The notes beneath the pieces were generated by a model. It did no database searches and had not been told where the DNA came from. It saw nothing but the letters and a program-made list of their open reading frames with translations. From Dermatophagoides farinae (Eukaryota > Arthropoda > Arachnida > Sarcoptiformes > Pyroglyphidae), in contig NC_134677.1 of assembly GCF_024713945.1 (NCBI RefSeq), forward strand, positions 8,950,001 through 9,014,000: a stretch of DNA of 64,000 nt, written 5' to 3'. The translations under genes and the position numbers were made by a program. Shown here piece after piece: positions 1-15,143 of the stretch. The stretch's first letter is position 1. Each line of letters begins with the position of its first letter.

Positions 1-3000
1 ATTTTTTTTTACAAAAAAAAATTGGTTACCAATTAATCCATTGCTGCCAATTGTTTGTTTTATATTTGTGGATTATTAATCTCAATCACCAATCGAATAG
101 GCAAATTATTTTGTCATCATCATCGAACATTGATTTGATTGATTGATGTTTTCGGCAATAATAATCTCCATTATGGTATGCATTATTAAAATTTCAGATT
201 ATGGATAAAAACACAATACAGGATAACAAACAAACAAACAAACGAACAAACAAAAAACCAAACCTTATCTGTTTTCATTACATTTATAGAAAAAAAATCG
301 TTGATTCATTCATTCACATAAAAATTCATTCAAGCAGGAAAAAGTAATCAATTCACAATTGTCTCATTCAATGTTAATTGTTTTGATCGATCATAAGAAA
401 TAAGAAATGGTGATTTGATATTCATAACGAGTTTTTATTTGATTTTTTTTCTTCTTTTTCAATATGGAAAATTCAAATTTGAATGTTTGAAGATGGTTTC
501 GTATAAATCAATGTAGACATTGTATTTAATGTAAATGACCCTTTAGAATCATTGAATTTTGTTGTTGTTGTTGTTGTTGATTAATTTAAAGTTTATCATA
601 ATCAACAAATAATGATGGCTCATAATCTATCCATCCATTATTCAAGGCTATTTTACATTCTTTTTTTTCCAATGACCCAATTGTAATTTATATTTTATAT
701 TTTCATTTAAATTTCAGTCTGTTTTACACATTGAATAAACTCTTTGATTCCGAGAATTTTTTTCTGTTGTTGTTGTTGTTGTTGAATTATGAAAAATCAT
801 TTCATGATCAAACATTTTGTCCGTTGGTAGTCTATAACATTTGTCAGTTGTTTTTTTTTTGTTGAAAAAAAAATCTAAATACTTGACGTGGTTATTCACT
901 TTTGACTGAAAAGTCAAGTTTAATAATACACATAAACACTGCAGCAACAACGGTCAAAACCATTGTCCATTTATTCAGATTGAATATTTAAATTTTTCTT
1001 TTTTTTTCGTTTTATCACATTAATTAGATCATTCAATATATTTAAATTTAATGTGAAAAACACGTGTTGATGAAAAATATTATTACGTTTTATGGTCATT
1101 ATCATTATATCGATCAAATTGATTGATCTTTTGAATAAAATGATTGCTTTAATTGATGTGAACAACAACAACAACAACGAAAAGAGAAAAAAAACATCCA
1201 AATCTTCAACACTATTTTTCATAGCGAAAATATATAAATCATATCAAATTATGTGTGATGTGTGTGTGTGTGTGTTGATGATTGTTGTTCACATTCGGTA
1301 AACGATGTCCAGACCTATTTATCATTTTAGTTGATTGAACACAACAACGAAGGTTTTTTCTTTCTTTCAATCTTTTGGAAAAAATTTTCTTCATTTTTTG
1401 GATGTCATTCAAATTGAATTTGATTCGCCAATTATTCAATCGCAAAATGAAATTTAACTTTCTTTTCTCTTCAATAAAGCGAATCATTGAGTGGAAAAAA
1501 ATGAAACTTTTTGAATGAGCCAGATTTATTCAAAAAAAAAAAAAAAAACGAAAACATTGACTGAATGCTGAATTGTGAATCAGTGAAACAGTGTTTTGAT
1601 CTCATCATATGATTGGTGATGATTGAATCGAAAAAAAAACAAAAATCAATTATCACATCTATTGTGGAATGGCAAAGGAATGGATGCGTTTTAATTTGGA
1701 TCAACAAAATGACCAAGTCGTGTGTGTAACTATGGTAGTAGTAGCAGCAGCAGCAGTAACTTGTTCAGTAAGTTCTAAACTTTCTGCATGCATGCATGCA
1801 AATGAATAACAAACAAACTGTGAAGAAAAAAAAATAAAAAAAATTGATGATCGAAAATGAATTGAAGCCAATTCTTTTTTTTTCTTTCAATTTCTTGGGC
1901 CACTTTTTTTACGCTAACAAAAAAAACTAAAATTATACATACATACAGAGAAAAAAAAATGAAACTGATTTTTTTTTAGAGTGAATGAATGAACTAAAAC
2001 GCGCTCACACCTAAATCACATTGTCATGTTTTTTTTTCTCTCGTTGTATGTGCGTATTTTTTTATAATATATTTAATTTGAAACTTGAACAACACAACGA
2101 ATGTTCGTTTTCTTTTTTCATTTCATTTCATCCCCTAAATGAAAAGTTTTAACCTTCGACCATCCAAGCAAACAGCAACAACAATATATCTATGGACAAT
2201 GGCTATTTTCTGGAACAATTGCGATACAATTAAAATATGGCAAAGAAAAATTGAAAATTCTAGGTTAATCTCAATTCATTCATTCATTCATTTGTTTTGT
2301 TTTGTTTTGATTTTGATGTTTTTTTAATAAAAACGCAGAAAATCAGCATTTTTTTTATGGCGCTCAATTTTAAAAATTTTAATCACAAAATTGGTGACAA
2401 TCACAAATTTTTCTACATCAATCAGATGTATTGATTTTGATGATAAAATGATGGAAAACTTGGATTAAAAGTGTAAAGTTTCTAGTTTATTCGATAAAGA
2501 TGTTACGGTGACAAAATGTGATTCTTATCAATGATAATCAATTGATGCCATCTTTGTGTAATTTAAAATTGTACAGAGAAAAAAAAACATGATGATGATG
2601 ATGTGGCTATATGGTGGTCATAATCATCATATGAAATGAAATGAAAAAAAAAATTATTTCAATTTTAAGCATATAATATTGATGATGATGATGATCGTAA
2701 ACATCATCATGATAATGGTCAAATTTAAATGATACAAAAAAAATCCGATTATATGGATTAGATTTGTTTAACCTTGGTTATAGATTGAAATCAAGTGAAA
2801 GATTTGTATCAAAGTTGAAATATATAATTTATTTTCCGTGTAATAATCATTTTATTATATTTGATTCGATTTGCTTACGATGCGTTGATATTGTGGTCAA
2901 ACACACATTCATGTGACCAATGTGAAAAAAAAACATTTGACATTTTTTTTTCTTCCATTTTCACACCATCATCATTGTTATTGTTTATGAATTTTGAATT

Positions 3001-4298
3001 TTTGTTTTCTATTGTTCTACATTCACAAACACCACACACGCATTCATTTTAATCTGTTTTTTTTTTGTTTTTTGATTTTAGCATCTCATTATTCATTGAA
3101 TTGTTTTGGGGCATTAGAATGCAATATATGCAAATGCAAATTGAAAGGGTTTTTTTTATTTGGCAAATGATGAATAATCCTTTCATGTTTTTTTTCTCAT
3201 TTAAATGATGATGATGATGATTACCTTGATGAGACACCTCGTAAAATAACAAAAAACAAAAAAAAAGATTAATATATCAGAAAACAATTATCCAAATTTC
3301 CAAATTAAGACATAATTATAAACATTGAATGGATATTTATGTGTGTGTGTGTGTGTGTGTGTGTATGAGTAGGTTGTTCTTTAATTTCAGTGTCAAAGGT
3401 TGGCAAAGAAATTAATTATGATATATATCTTTGTGTATCTGTAATTGTTTCTTGTTCTGTATTTTTTTCGCATCTTCAAAATGATTAGCCCTTAAATAGC
3501 TACAAAAATCAAACACTACTTTATTATTCATCATCATCATCAATAGCAACGTATATGTAGAGAGAAAATTATCATTTATCTCACTTCAAGTTCAACGTAA
3601 AAAATTATTCAAAATTATTCAAATTATTGAAGGATTGATCAATGATACGGATGATCAGTATCATCATGGGAAAAAAAATCAAACAACCAAGCACGACATT
3701 TTTTTCCATGTCACGAACATTGTGATTAATGCAAAAAAAAACAAAAACGGTAACGTAACAATAAAAAAAACGGATTAAAAATTCACAAAATTGCCACATC
3801 AAATATTAAAAGTCGCACGCAGTGGAAGCAAATTAAAGTGAAAACCATTTTTTTTCATCATTCCTTTAACATTTAGTGTATGTGGGAAACTCATCTTTTA
3901 TGATGATAATCATGGATGATCTGAATGTCATTCAAATTCATCCAATTTAAATTTCTTCCAACTAATTTTCTGATTAATAATTTGTACACAACATTTGCAC
4001 GATAAAAAATCATGTTTTTCGTTTTATTTTGATTGCTGACAAAAATTTTTTTTTTTGATGATTGAATAGAATTCCGAGGTGTGAAATTCAATTCCTTTAC
4101 AATCGATGATTATGATCACAGAAAAAGACTGCGAATAAGCTTTATTCATTGATAATGTTATCACCATTGTGAATGGTATCAATGATAAGATTTTTTTTAT
4201 TGTTGATCATTATCGGAAAAAGGAAATGAATCTCAATCGAATCATCAATCAATAAAAATAATCGATCAGAAATTTTCCAGATACTTGTTGACACATAC
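1..4298. other. Non-coding AT-rich stretch with microsatellites
   Basis: I see no supportable gene here. The open frames are short, low in complexity and overlap on both strands. The stretch holds many A/T homopolymers, GAT/ATC and GTT runs, a TGCATGCATGCATGCA palindromic run near 1786-1801, and a GT run at 3341-3364. It lies downstream of the small minus-strand gene at 4299-5078, so part of it may be that gene's 3' UTR. Confidence 0.6.
3341..3364. repeat. (GT)12 microsatellite
   Basis: This is an uninterrupted GT dinucleotide run of about 24 bp in non-coding DNA. Similar CA/GT runs recur through the window, for example near 7143, 21840, 24366, 25038, 45486 and 50298. Confidence 0.9.
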
Positions 4299-5078
4299 TC
4301 AATGGTCTTCCAAACTGCCGGTGCTGGAAAAATAGACAACTGTTTGATCAACTCGATCATTGATCTTTTTTTTCTTGAAATCAACGTATGTTTGTCGATA
4401 TACAAGATAATTAACCGAAAAAAAATGTTACTGGAAATTGTAAATCAAAATCTTTTGATAAAAATCAATCGATCGATCTATCAATTTGATTTGGCAATAA
4501 AAAAAAATAAAAAATGAACAAAGTTCAAACAACAATCATCGATTGTTGTAAAGTAAAGTAATTAACAAACAGAAATAAATAAAAACAATCGATACAAAAT
4601 CATCGATTATTATTATTATTATTGCTCACCTGGTATCTGAACTGGTATTGAAACTATCTTGGCTATCATAGCTGATTTTCACTTTTGTACGGCCACTATT
4701 TGGAACTAAATTATTATTATTATTGATGGCCAACAATGAAATCATACTGGTCGAATGAATTTTACGTAATTTTTTGGCATCTTTTTTATTATTATTTCCA
4801 TTTCCTTTGCTGTTGTTGTTGTTGTTATTGTTGTTGTTGACATTGATAATTGATTGATCAGTTGATAGTTGTTGTGGTTTAAATAATTTATTTGCATTAC
4901 TATATAACGATAGATTTGGATTGATAATAGTTCTGTTATTGATTGAATCATGGTTGTTGTTCATTGAATTATTGTTGTGGTTGTTGTTAATATTGTTGGC
5001 CGCACGCAATACACTGGGTCCATCACATTTTTTTGATGGTGGTCGACTTGGAAATAGATTCCGTTGTATGAGTGGCAT
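4299..5078 (-). CDS. Unrecognised small Asn-rich protein, two exons
   Basis: I do not recognise this gene. Exon 1 is 4630-5078: it starts MPLIQRNLFPSRPPSKK, runs through long Asn tracts, and then has a basic stretch (KKDAKKLRKIHSTS) followed by a Ser/Asp-rich stretch (SYDSQDSFNTSSDT). It ends on a good donor (CAG|GTGAGC) at reading phase 2. The best continuation I find is a terminal micro-exon of 25 bp at 4299-4323, after a strong acceptor (CTATTTTTCCAG). This keeps the frame and ends STGSLEDH-stop, giving about 157 residues with a 306-bp intron. The start at 5078 is preferred because the upstream in-frame ATG at 5129 only adds a low-complexity extension. There is no signal peptide or membrane segment, so a nuclear or cytosolic protein is likely. 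The exon 1 frame is well supported; the terminal exon is tentative, and other exons further left are possible. Confidence 0.45.
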
Positions 5079-8000
5079 TATTTTTTTTTTGGTTATTTCA
5101 AAGGAAACGGAAACAAATTTTCGATGCAATCAAAACCTCATATTTTTTTTTGTTGACATTCACTGAATTTGATGAATTTTTTTTTGTTGTTGTTCGTTTA
5201 TTAAATTCTAGAAAAACAGCCACATATTTGTTAAACACATTCGCACACAACGACTACGATATATCAATGTCGATTGATTTCTATGAACACGTACTGACAA
5301 CTGTAACACACACACACACACGCAAGCAAATCAGATTGAGACATGAAAATTCCAATCACCACTCATACACTCATACACACATGTTCTTAGGAAAGAAAAA
5401 AAAAATTTTTCTTCTTAAAAATTACTTTTCTCTCTTTTTATTCCCCCCTCTCTTTAATTCATTTTATATTTTAGTGTATTTAGAGAGAACTGGAATGAGA
5501 GATAGATTTGTTTTAAATTCAAAAAAAAGAGAGATAGATTGAAAATGAACAACAACAAAACACACAAGTACGAAAAAAAAACGAATGAATGAATTACATT
5601 GACAAATCAATATCAGGAACAAAACTACAGTGTTAAACTTTCTATAATACTATTCTTATATATACGTGTGCAGGCAAATTATTGAATCGATTTTAAAGGT
5701 GGTTCATTTTTTTTCATCTATCTCTCTTTTTATTATTCCAAATTCATTATGATCATTTGTTGTTACCACTTTCACATATGATATTGAAATTAATGATTTC
5801 GTTTTTTTTTCCTTTACAATTCCAAATTGGATTCATAGAGATTATATTTGTTTGATTTGTTGCAGTCCAAATACAATTTGGAAAGAAAGGGGCAATTTTC
5901 TGTGGATGTGAAATGAATAATTTTCATCCGATCTGCGCACATGTGCGTATGTGTGTGTGTATGAATTGGATTTTTGAATTTTTAATCAATTGAAAATGAT
6001 GAAAATCGATCAAATCAATGTATGTAGTGATAGATTGATTATCAATCAATCAAAATTGACGAAAAAAAAGAATCAATTTACAACATACGGAAACATGTGT
6101 TTTTCTGTTGTTGCTGTTGTTGTTGTTTCGACTTGTTGAACACCAGAAAATAAAACAACAATAATCATTGGTCCGTAAGATTTATTTTATTTATATTTAT
6201 TGATTTCAATCTCAATCATATAGTGACAAACAAACAAGCAAAACAAAACAACATGGTTCGACATTTTGTTCCAGATTTTTTTATTGTTGAATAAATTTAA
6301 AATGAAAGAATGAAAAAATTAAAATCGTAATAATAAGTAAATGATTTTTCATTATTCGTCTTTGTCATTGTGGTGGTGGTGGTGGCGGTGATGATGATGT
6401 CCTGGTGCCAAAGTGTTGTTGTTTTTTGTTTGTTTTTTGTTGTTGTTGTTGTTATTTGATTATCGGTGACGCCCAATCAATCGATTCGATAGATTTTTGG
6501 AATTTTTTTTCTGTCTGTCACATATATTGTTTTTTTGTGATCCAATTGGTGGTGCGCCAATTGGTATGTTTGTCTGTCTGTGTGTGTGTGTAAGGTCGTC
6601 GAGCGACAAGAAGATTGGATTTAACAATTTTTTCTGTTTTATTTTGTTTCTGGAACAGACAATAAACGCACACAAACACACACACACATCAAACTTTTAC
6701 ATTTATTACATGTTACATGTTTTATATCATTGTATTTTTTTCCCCATCAATTGTATGATCCACTGATGAGGATTGTGTAATAATGAAAACGAATCATTTA
6801 AATAGTAATGAAATCTATTATTAATTTTGAACTTTCAATCGTTTAATAATGATTTTTATTTTGCTACAAATTCATCATTTGTCTTGATACACATTTTGAC
6901 ACCAATTAACGATTCAACAACAAGTGAACAAAAGTATTTGAAATCAATCGATTGATCGATCGATCAAGTATGAAGTAATTTGATCGTTAATATGTCTGTT
7001 TGTTTGCTTAATCTAGTACTTGTGTTGAAAAAAAGTTATTTTTAAAACAGAAAAAAAAATTCAATGTCCATGTCCGGAGCAAATTTATTCATCATCATCA
7101 TTATTAAAACGGTTTTTAAATTGTTTCACAAATATTGATTGGGTGTGTGTGTGTGTGCATGTGTATGTAGGGGGCATATCTAGCTCAATTAGCTTCATAG
7201 TGACACATTTATATATGGCGGTTGTGGTGGTGGTGGCGGTGCTGGAAATTTTTTTCCATTCTTGATCAATCAATTTATTGATTGATTGATTGATATTTTA
7301 TTTTCAATCGCAACAGAAAAACAATGTGAATAATTAGCTTTTTTTTTCTTTGGCTAAAAACAAATAGTAAAAGTATATTCGAGGCGTTGTCCATATACCA
7401 ATCTGTAATGAAGAACAAAAAAAAAAAAAATAGATTTTCCAATTATATTTAATGTAATTCTTCTAGATTGAGAAAAAAAACTCATTTACACAAATACATT
7501 GAATTGCCATTATTATTATCATTTCATGGCTATGATGATGTAATGTTTTTTTTTAAATTTTTAAGTAGTAAAAAATAGGAAAAACAAACAATAAATATCG
7601 ATATCACTTATTGATTGATTTTTTTTGTTGTTGTTGTTGTTGTTCATTTTTTTCAATCATTAATTCCATTTCCTATGACAATGTGAATCAGAATGTTAAA
7701 AAATGAAATGAATGAGTGTGTTTGTGACCATGTCATAGATATCAAAAATGGAAAAATTATTCATTCAATTTTCTTCTTTTTTTTTGAAGGAAGAAAAAAT
7801 TTAATTTAATTTTTGTTGTTGTTGTTGACAAAAAACAGATTTCTGGCACTTTTAAAACCTGATCAAGAAACAAACCATTGGTTTTTACATTGGCCACAAT
7901 CATCACATTATTATAGAAGACAGATAGAAAAACATTTGCATTTCACCTTGCTGTCTGTGTTTTGGATGGTTCAATGATTCGAATTTTTTTTTCATTTCAA

Positions 8001-8518
8001 AGTACTGCCATCTTTTAACAGACCAAAGAACTATATTTCAATTTCACCAATTTTTTTTTTCAATAATCATTGAAAAAATCATTTTTTTTCACTTTGTTTT
8101 TTATTTATTTTATTTATTATCAGACAGATGATTCACAAATGAACTCATTGGAAATGAAAATAAGTAAAACAAAAATGAATACAGCAATAAGATTGATGAT
8201 AAAAGAAAAATTTAAATTCAACATGATGACATTTATCTATGATGATTGTGTTTGGGTGCCAAACATTTATATGGAGCTTGTGAAAATAAAAAATGAATGT
8301 GAATGACAATCAAAAAAGCATTCAAGATGAATATCAAGATCATCCATTTGAAATGTGAATCGTGTGGTTGTATACAAAGAAAAAAAAGGAAATAAAAAAA
8401 AATTACATTGATGTGATCAAAATGAGATCTACACTTGTTCTCAACACAATGTCGACATAGGATACACAATAGCAAACAAAAATTTTTTTTGTGGCCAAGT
8501 ATAAAAAAAATTTTCCGC
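5079..8518. other. Intergenic region, no gene seen
   Basis: This lies between the start of the small minus-strand gene and the 3' end of AQR. It holds homopolymers and GT/CA runs (5310, 5950, 6580, 7143), GTT runs (6100, 6436, 7630) and two copies of the palindrome CCAATTGG at about 6542-6564. Open frames here are short and low in complexity. The promoter of the 4299-5078 gene should lie just above 5079, but I see no clear TATA box. Confidence 0.6.
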
Positions 8519-11500
8519 TCAATTTTTTTCTTTTTCTTCTTCTTCTTGTTTCTTATCTTCAGATTGTGGAGATTGTGGTTTATTATTAACATTATCATCA
8601 TCCATATCGACATCCATCGACTCATCGATCTCATCATCATCATCATCATCATTCATACCAGTATCCTCTTCAGTAATTTTTTCAAATGGTAAATCTTCAT
8701 TATTTTCATTGATTCCATCATCATCTACATCTTGTTCAGGCTCATCATCATCATCATCTTTTTGTTGTTGTTGTCGATTCGGATTAACAATTGATTCGAA
8801 CAATTCAGGATCTTGTTCACGTATTGTTTGTACTTGTTTTTTATAGAAATCAAATACAAATTGTACCATTTTAGGCATATCATCAATGATAATAGTTTCT
8901 TTTTTCATCGAATCATTACGTATGATTGAAAATCTTTTTGAATAATTTTCATTCGGTATCAATTGTAATTGATTCGGATATTTACTTAACAAAGCAAATG
9001 TTTGTTGTAATTCCAGACATGATGTAAATAGATTTTGACGACAAAATACATAAAATCCAAGACGAGCACGAGACATTGCCACTATTAAACGACGAACATC
9101 TCTAATATGGCCAACAGTTTTTGTTCGTACCAATGATAAAAGAATATAATCATTCTGTTGTCCTTGAAATTTATCAACAGTGGTCACTTTATTCGGCCTT
9201 CCAATGAATGGATTTTTGGCACAACGTTGTTCAACAACATCACGTATAAGATGTTTTTGTCCATTATATGTGGTCAATATTGTAATCTTATCCGATGGAT
9301 ATCCTAATAAACGCATATACATGAATGTTGCCACAACAAATTCAGCTTCAGCTAAATTCTAAATAATGAAAAACAATCAATATAATCCAATTGAAATATT
9401 TTCAAAATCAATCGACATACCTGATAAAAGTATGGTAATGGTTCAGATTCGCCAATATTATTGAAATCTTCCACATTAATCAATTGATATTCATTGAGAA
9501 AACCTAATGGAAAAAATTGTTAAATGACAAACAAAATCCACACACAAAAAACAACTTACCTGGATTTGGAAATTGATATTCCGGTAATTCATTGATATGT
9601 TTGAGATCTTTAAGATTTTTATATTTCCAACTGTATAGTCGACATATTGATGGTCGTGCACGTCCTTGTGAATCCAAATAAATGGTTGGTACACCAAGCC
9701 TCACAAATCGGGCAAATAATGATTGTTCCATGTTGCTAAATTTTTGAAAACTAATATTTTTAATTACAGGTGGTAACTGTAAATGATCACCAATCATAAT
9801 CCAACGTTTTAAACGATTATGACCAAGATCGGGATTTTGTAATAATAATGGTATGAATGTTTCAATCTCGAGTATTTGTGCCGCTTCTTCCATCATAACA
9901 TTATCATATTGAAACATCAGATTTACTAATTCTTTACGTTTCAATGCTGCATGTGTACAGGTCATGGCAATAATTTTTGCTTCTCTTACCAAAAGGTAAT
10001 TAGCACGATCACTACCTGAACGCATTATTTCAAATGCACGGAATTCATCCAATTGTGTGAAGATTTTTTTCAAATAACGAAAACAACCTTTTGCAATTTC
10101 GAAATCTTCTTCAAATGATTTGCCATGAAATAAACATTGAACATTGGAGAAAAATTTATGAAATGGAAATGTTTCTTCAATAATTTTTGCTGATCGATTA
10201 TCATTAGTAGTTGAATCATTATGGCCTAATTTGGTTGGATCATTAATTTCGTATAGGAAAGCTTCCCATTTGGATAATACATGATAAAGATAGAAATAAC
10301 GAGCCGTTTCACAAGTATATGCAACATCATCAGCAAGATCTAATGATTGGGCCAATTTTGCAACCATATCCAACAATTGCAAACGTTTCCCAAGTACATA
10401 ATTAACACGACCATATCGGCTAAAATCTTTTTCCGTTTCCAATGTTTCTTCACCATGACCAAGTCGTAATAGATGTCTTTCATCAATATCGAGTGCCATT
10501 ATTTTCTCAAACATAGCATTTAATGCTTGATTCGAATGTGTTACAATCAATGTCCGTTGTTCCGGATGATTATGATATAGATTATTGATAATCTGTACGG
10601 CTAGATCGGTTTTACCGGACCCAGGTGGTCCAACAACCATGGTTAAACCATGCTGAATTCCTGAACGAATAGCTTCAACTTGTGTGGATGTAAATCGTAT
10701 ACGATTCCATTTAGGCTGTTCTTCTACATATGGTCCACGACTTGGAATCTTGTATGGCAATACAGATATTTTCTTTGCTTCATCATCAATAGATAGCCTA
10801 AACGGTGGTGCAGCGTTGGTTGAATGAGAATCTTCTCCATTGACAGTGATTTGATATGATGGAAAACATTCATTGATATGATCATAATCCAGAAATGTAT
10901 CGAAAAAATCTAATCGCTTAAATTGATTATTATTCGTAGCAATATTGGAATAATAAGCAGCATTTGGATCACCATAACCAAGAAGTATATCATGTAACCA
11001 TTCTGGCACTACACATTTGGTATTCATTAAATCACGTATTGTTTCCAATACAGCTTTAAAATTATTCTCTTTTGGTTTACGTCGTACCAAAATATTGAAT
11101 GAATCATAAATATCATTGAATTTATTACTGTCTTGATTATCGATTTTAAACTGATTTGTATCGAGTAAAACACGATATGTACGATAATCGGTATCGAATT
11201 GTGGACGTTCACCAAGTGTTTCATCCACTAATCTTCCTTGTACATCGAGCATTCCTTCAATTTCACAACCACGTACATATGTAAGGCCAACTTGTGGAAT
11301 GAATGGTTCATTGTAATTATATGGTGTTCCTGGTTTAGTTTCTGGCCGAACAGATATCAAAAAACAAACATCATGCTTACGAAGTGATTCCCATTCAGCT
11401 TTAATTGATTTTTTAACATTTAAATTGACTATAATTTCACCACGTACACGGCTTGGTTTATCTTCACCGATTCTGGCTGAGCCAATTTCAGTAATATGAA

Positions 11501-12989
11501 ATGAATCAATAGGAATGGCCATTCGTGACCAACCGCCAAACATAACATCGCCATCTTCTGTTTTCCATGGTTTCAGATGTGCAACAGCATTTTCAATATC
11601 TTGACGTATTTCGTATGTTGATTCTAGACGAAATAGACGAAAATTTCTTAGCAAATAATCATGTAGAGTGAGGAATTGTATATTCAATTTAGGTAAAGCT
11701 AAACAATAATCGCCAGAATAATATTTAGATGGAACAAGATTCTCATCCCAAATAATTTCTTCACTTGGATATAATGGCATCTGGTTTAATGATTTCATTT
11801 GTGAATCATGCCGTTGATAACGATCAACCAATATTTCTAGCAATATATCTCTTCGAGTTAGATTATGAAAATAATTGCAAATCTTATCGATTTGTTCATT
11901 GTTATCTAAGCCGATTTCCAAATGATGACAAAGCGTGATCAATCGTTCTTCATTAATTAGTGAAAAATATTCCAATAATTTTTTTCGATTATCAATTGAT
12001 GCTACACTGGCCAAGAATAGCGGTCGATATTCATCAATATCGGTGAATAATTTGAAAATTTTTTTCTGTAAATTGGTCAATTTTTCAAAATGTTGTGATG
12101 CAATCTTTGCATCAGTCAATGCTTCGCCAGTGACATCATCGATTTCGAATTTGACATAAAATCGTAATATATCCAATAATTGATTGAATAATCGACCTTC
12201 GTTTGGTCGTTTAGCCAACATTGATAATCGTGCCACAGTGATGACATGTAAATCATCGATGACAGCATTAAAAAATCGTCTTGTTGGTAATAATGATTCA
12301 ATGTCGATCAAAAATTCCAAGAATCGTTCCGAATAACGTATTAAATCCATTTCTTGTCGATTTAGTTTCGGTTTAATTTCCACTGGCGGAATTTCATTTA
12401 GACATTTATAGAAATCATATATAAGATTATAGAGAAATTTTCTTTCAAACATTACTTGTTCACGTTCTTGTTCTGATAAACTTTGATCAGATTTTTCAAT
12501 TTTTTTCCAAAATTTTTTCAATTTCGGCACTTTTTTGAATTCATATTCTAAACGAGCCGATGATAAACAGGACCAAATGGGCATTGAAATATATTTTTGT
12601 ATCGAACATCGTATCAGTTCCACTTCGATACTGTTGAAACATCGAATCAAAAAAACCATCAAGGCAATCTTTTCTCGAGATGTTAGCGAGCATTCTGTAT
12701 TGAGCATCAAACGAGCAGTATGTCGAAAAAATAGTGGAAAATGAGCGGGATTTTGTTCGAACGTTTGCCATGATCCAACACCTTCACGAAATTTTTGATT
12801 AACCATGGCAACAATCGACATGATTAATTCTTTACAATCACAATTTGATTCATCATATTCTGGCCATAATCGGTTTTCAAGATATTGATCAATTTCAAGT
12901 TTACTAACGATGGATGGTGAAAAAGATGATGCAGAAATCTGTTCAACATAAGTATGGCGAATTTGATCCAAAAAATTATCTGGAGTCAT
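8519..12989 (-). CDS. AQR: Intron-binding protein Aquarius (spliceosomal RNA helicase)
   Basis: This is an SF1 (Upf1-like) RNA helicase of the spliceosome. By family knowledge it binds introns upstream of the branch site within the intron-binding complex and links splicing to snoRNP biogenesis. Exons are 9560-12989, 9421-9503 and 8519-9358, with introns of 56 and 62 bp. The donors, acceptors and phases all agree and give 1450 residues; human AQR is of similar size, about 1,485. The N-terminal ~400 residues match the ARM-repeat region. The helicase motifs are Walker [10 protein letters not shown] near residue 790, motif [21 protein letters not shown] near 1030, [19 protein letters not shown], then [33 protein letters not shown] and [12 protein letters not shown] in exon 3. 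The C-terminus is a long Asp/Glu-rich tail with little family similarity, encoded by GAT/GAA repeats. The gene starts 216 bp from TYMS, head to head. Identification is secure. Confidence 0.97.
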
Positions 12990-14251
<1,262 letters not shown>

Positions 14252-15143
14252 CCATGATTCATTGACCTTGTCCTCATCGAATGTTTTGAATCGTCAATGT
14301 TTCTTTTCACATATGTTTGTCACGCATTTAATTATGATAATCAAAAATAAATTTTTTTTTATATCAGTCCCTTTTTATTTCATTTCATTTTAATAATAAT
14401 GATCATGATGATGATGATGATTTCAGATAAGATTTTTTTTATTTACTTTTTTCTTCTTCTATTTGTTCATTATCATTAATTTTCGCATAAGAAACGCGCA
14501 CACACTCACATTACGATAAGCAAATCTTTGTGTTTATAACTCTAAACGTTCGAATTTCATTCCTCGATCAATCGGTCGGTTGGAAAACCAAACTAAATGG
14601 AATAAACTGCTTGCCAATTTTTTTTTCTTTTTTTTGAACAAAGATCTCATTCAATTATAATTATGAAATTGTTTTGTCCATCGTTATTTTTATTGAAATG
14701 ATAATTCAAAATAAGATTGGCAATGCACATTCTATATACACACATACACGCACATTGACTGGTGATATGAATGAATAGTTTTATTTTTAGCTGTTTTTTT
14801 TTTGTTTTATTTTCGAACGATTGAATCAAATGTCATCTCATATTGCAATTGTTGATATGCAAAAACTCAACATTGAAAATTTTTTTCGTATATCAGTCCA
14901 CCATGATTATATATTCATCACCATCATCGTCCATATAATCATCAAAGTGCAAAAAAAAATCACCATAGAACAATTGATATATAAATCATTTGATTGATTC
15001 ATCCAAGTTATTAATGTTCAAAAAAATTTTAAAAAACATTTTCTATGATGTTGATGAATGTATCAACAACATTGAATCATCTTTAGAATTGTCATCCTTT
15101 TTTAGTGTTTTGTTATTGTTTGCCAAGTGAAAACAAGAAAAAA
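14252..15143. other. Intergenic region between TYMS and the P450
   Basis: This holds the TYMS 3' UTR and the promoter region of the P450. No gene is visible. A polypyrimidine tract ending in TAG at about 15104, 40 bp before the P450 ATG, could be the acceptor of a 5' UTR intron. Confidence 0.5.
14346..14351 (+). terminator. TYMS poly(A) signal AATAAA
   Basis: A canonical AATAAA lies 95 nt after the TYMS stop codon and is followed by a T-rich stretch. This is the most plausible 3' end of the TYMS transcript. Confidence 0.6.

Noticed and set aside
5072-5542. 156-codon plus-strand frame
   Set aside because: It overlaps the start of the minus-strand Asn-rich gene and then runs through CA and homopolymer repeats. 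There is no motif.
6540-6566. Two CCAATTGG palindromes seven bases apart
   Set aside because: They are short, in simple-repeat-rich DNA, with no nearby promoter to support a regulatory role.
8233-8652. 139-codon minus-strand frame at the AQR 3' end
   Set aside because: It is an out-of-frame reading of the GAT-rich codons of the AQR acidic tail, continuing into the 3' UTR.
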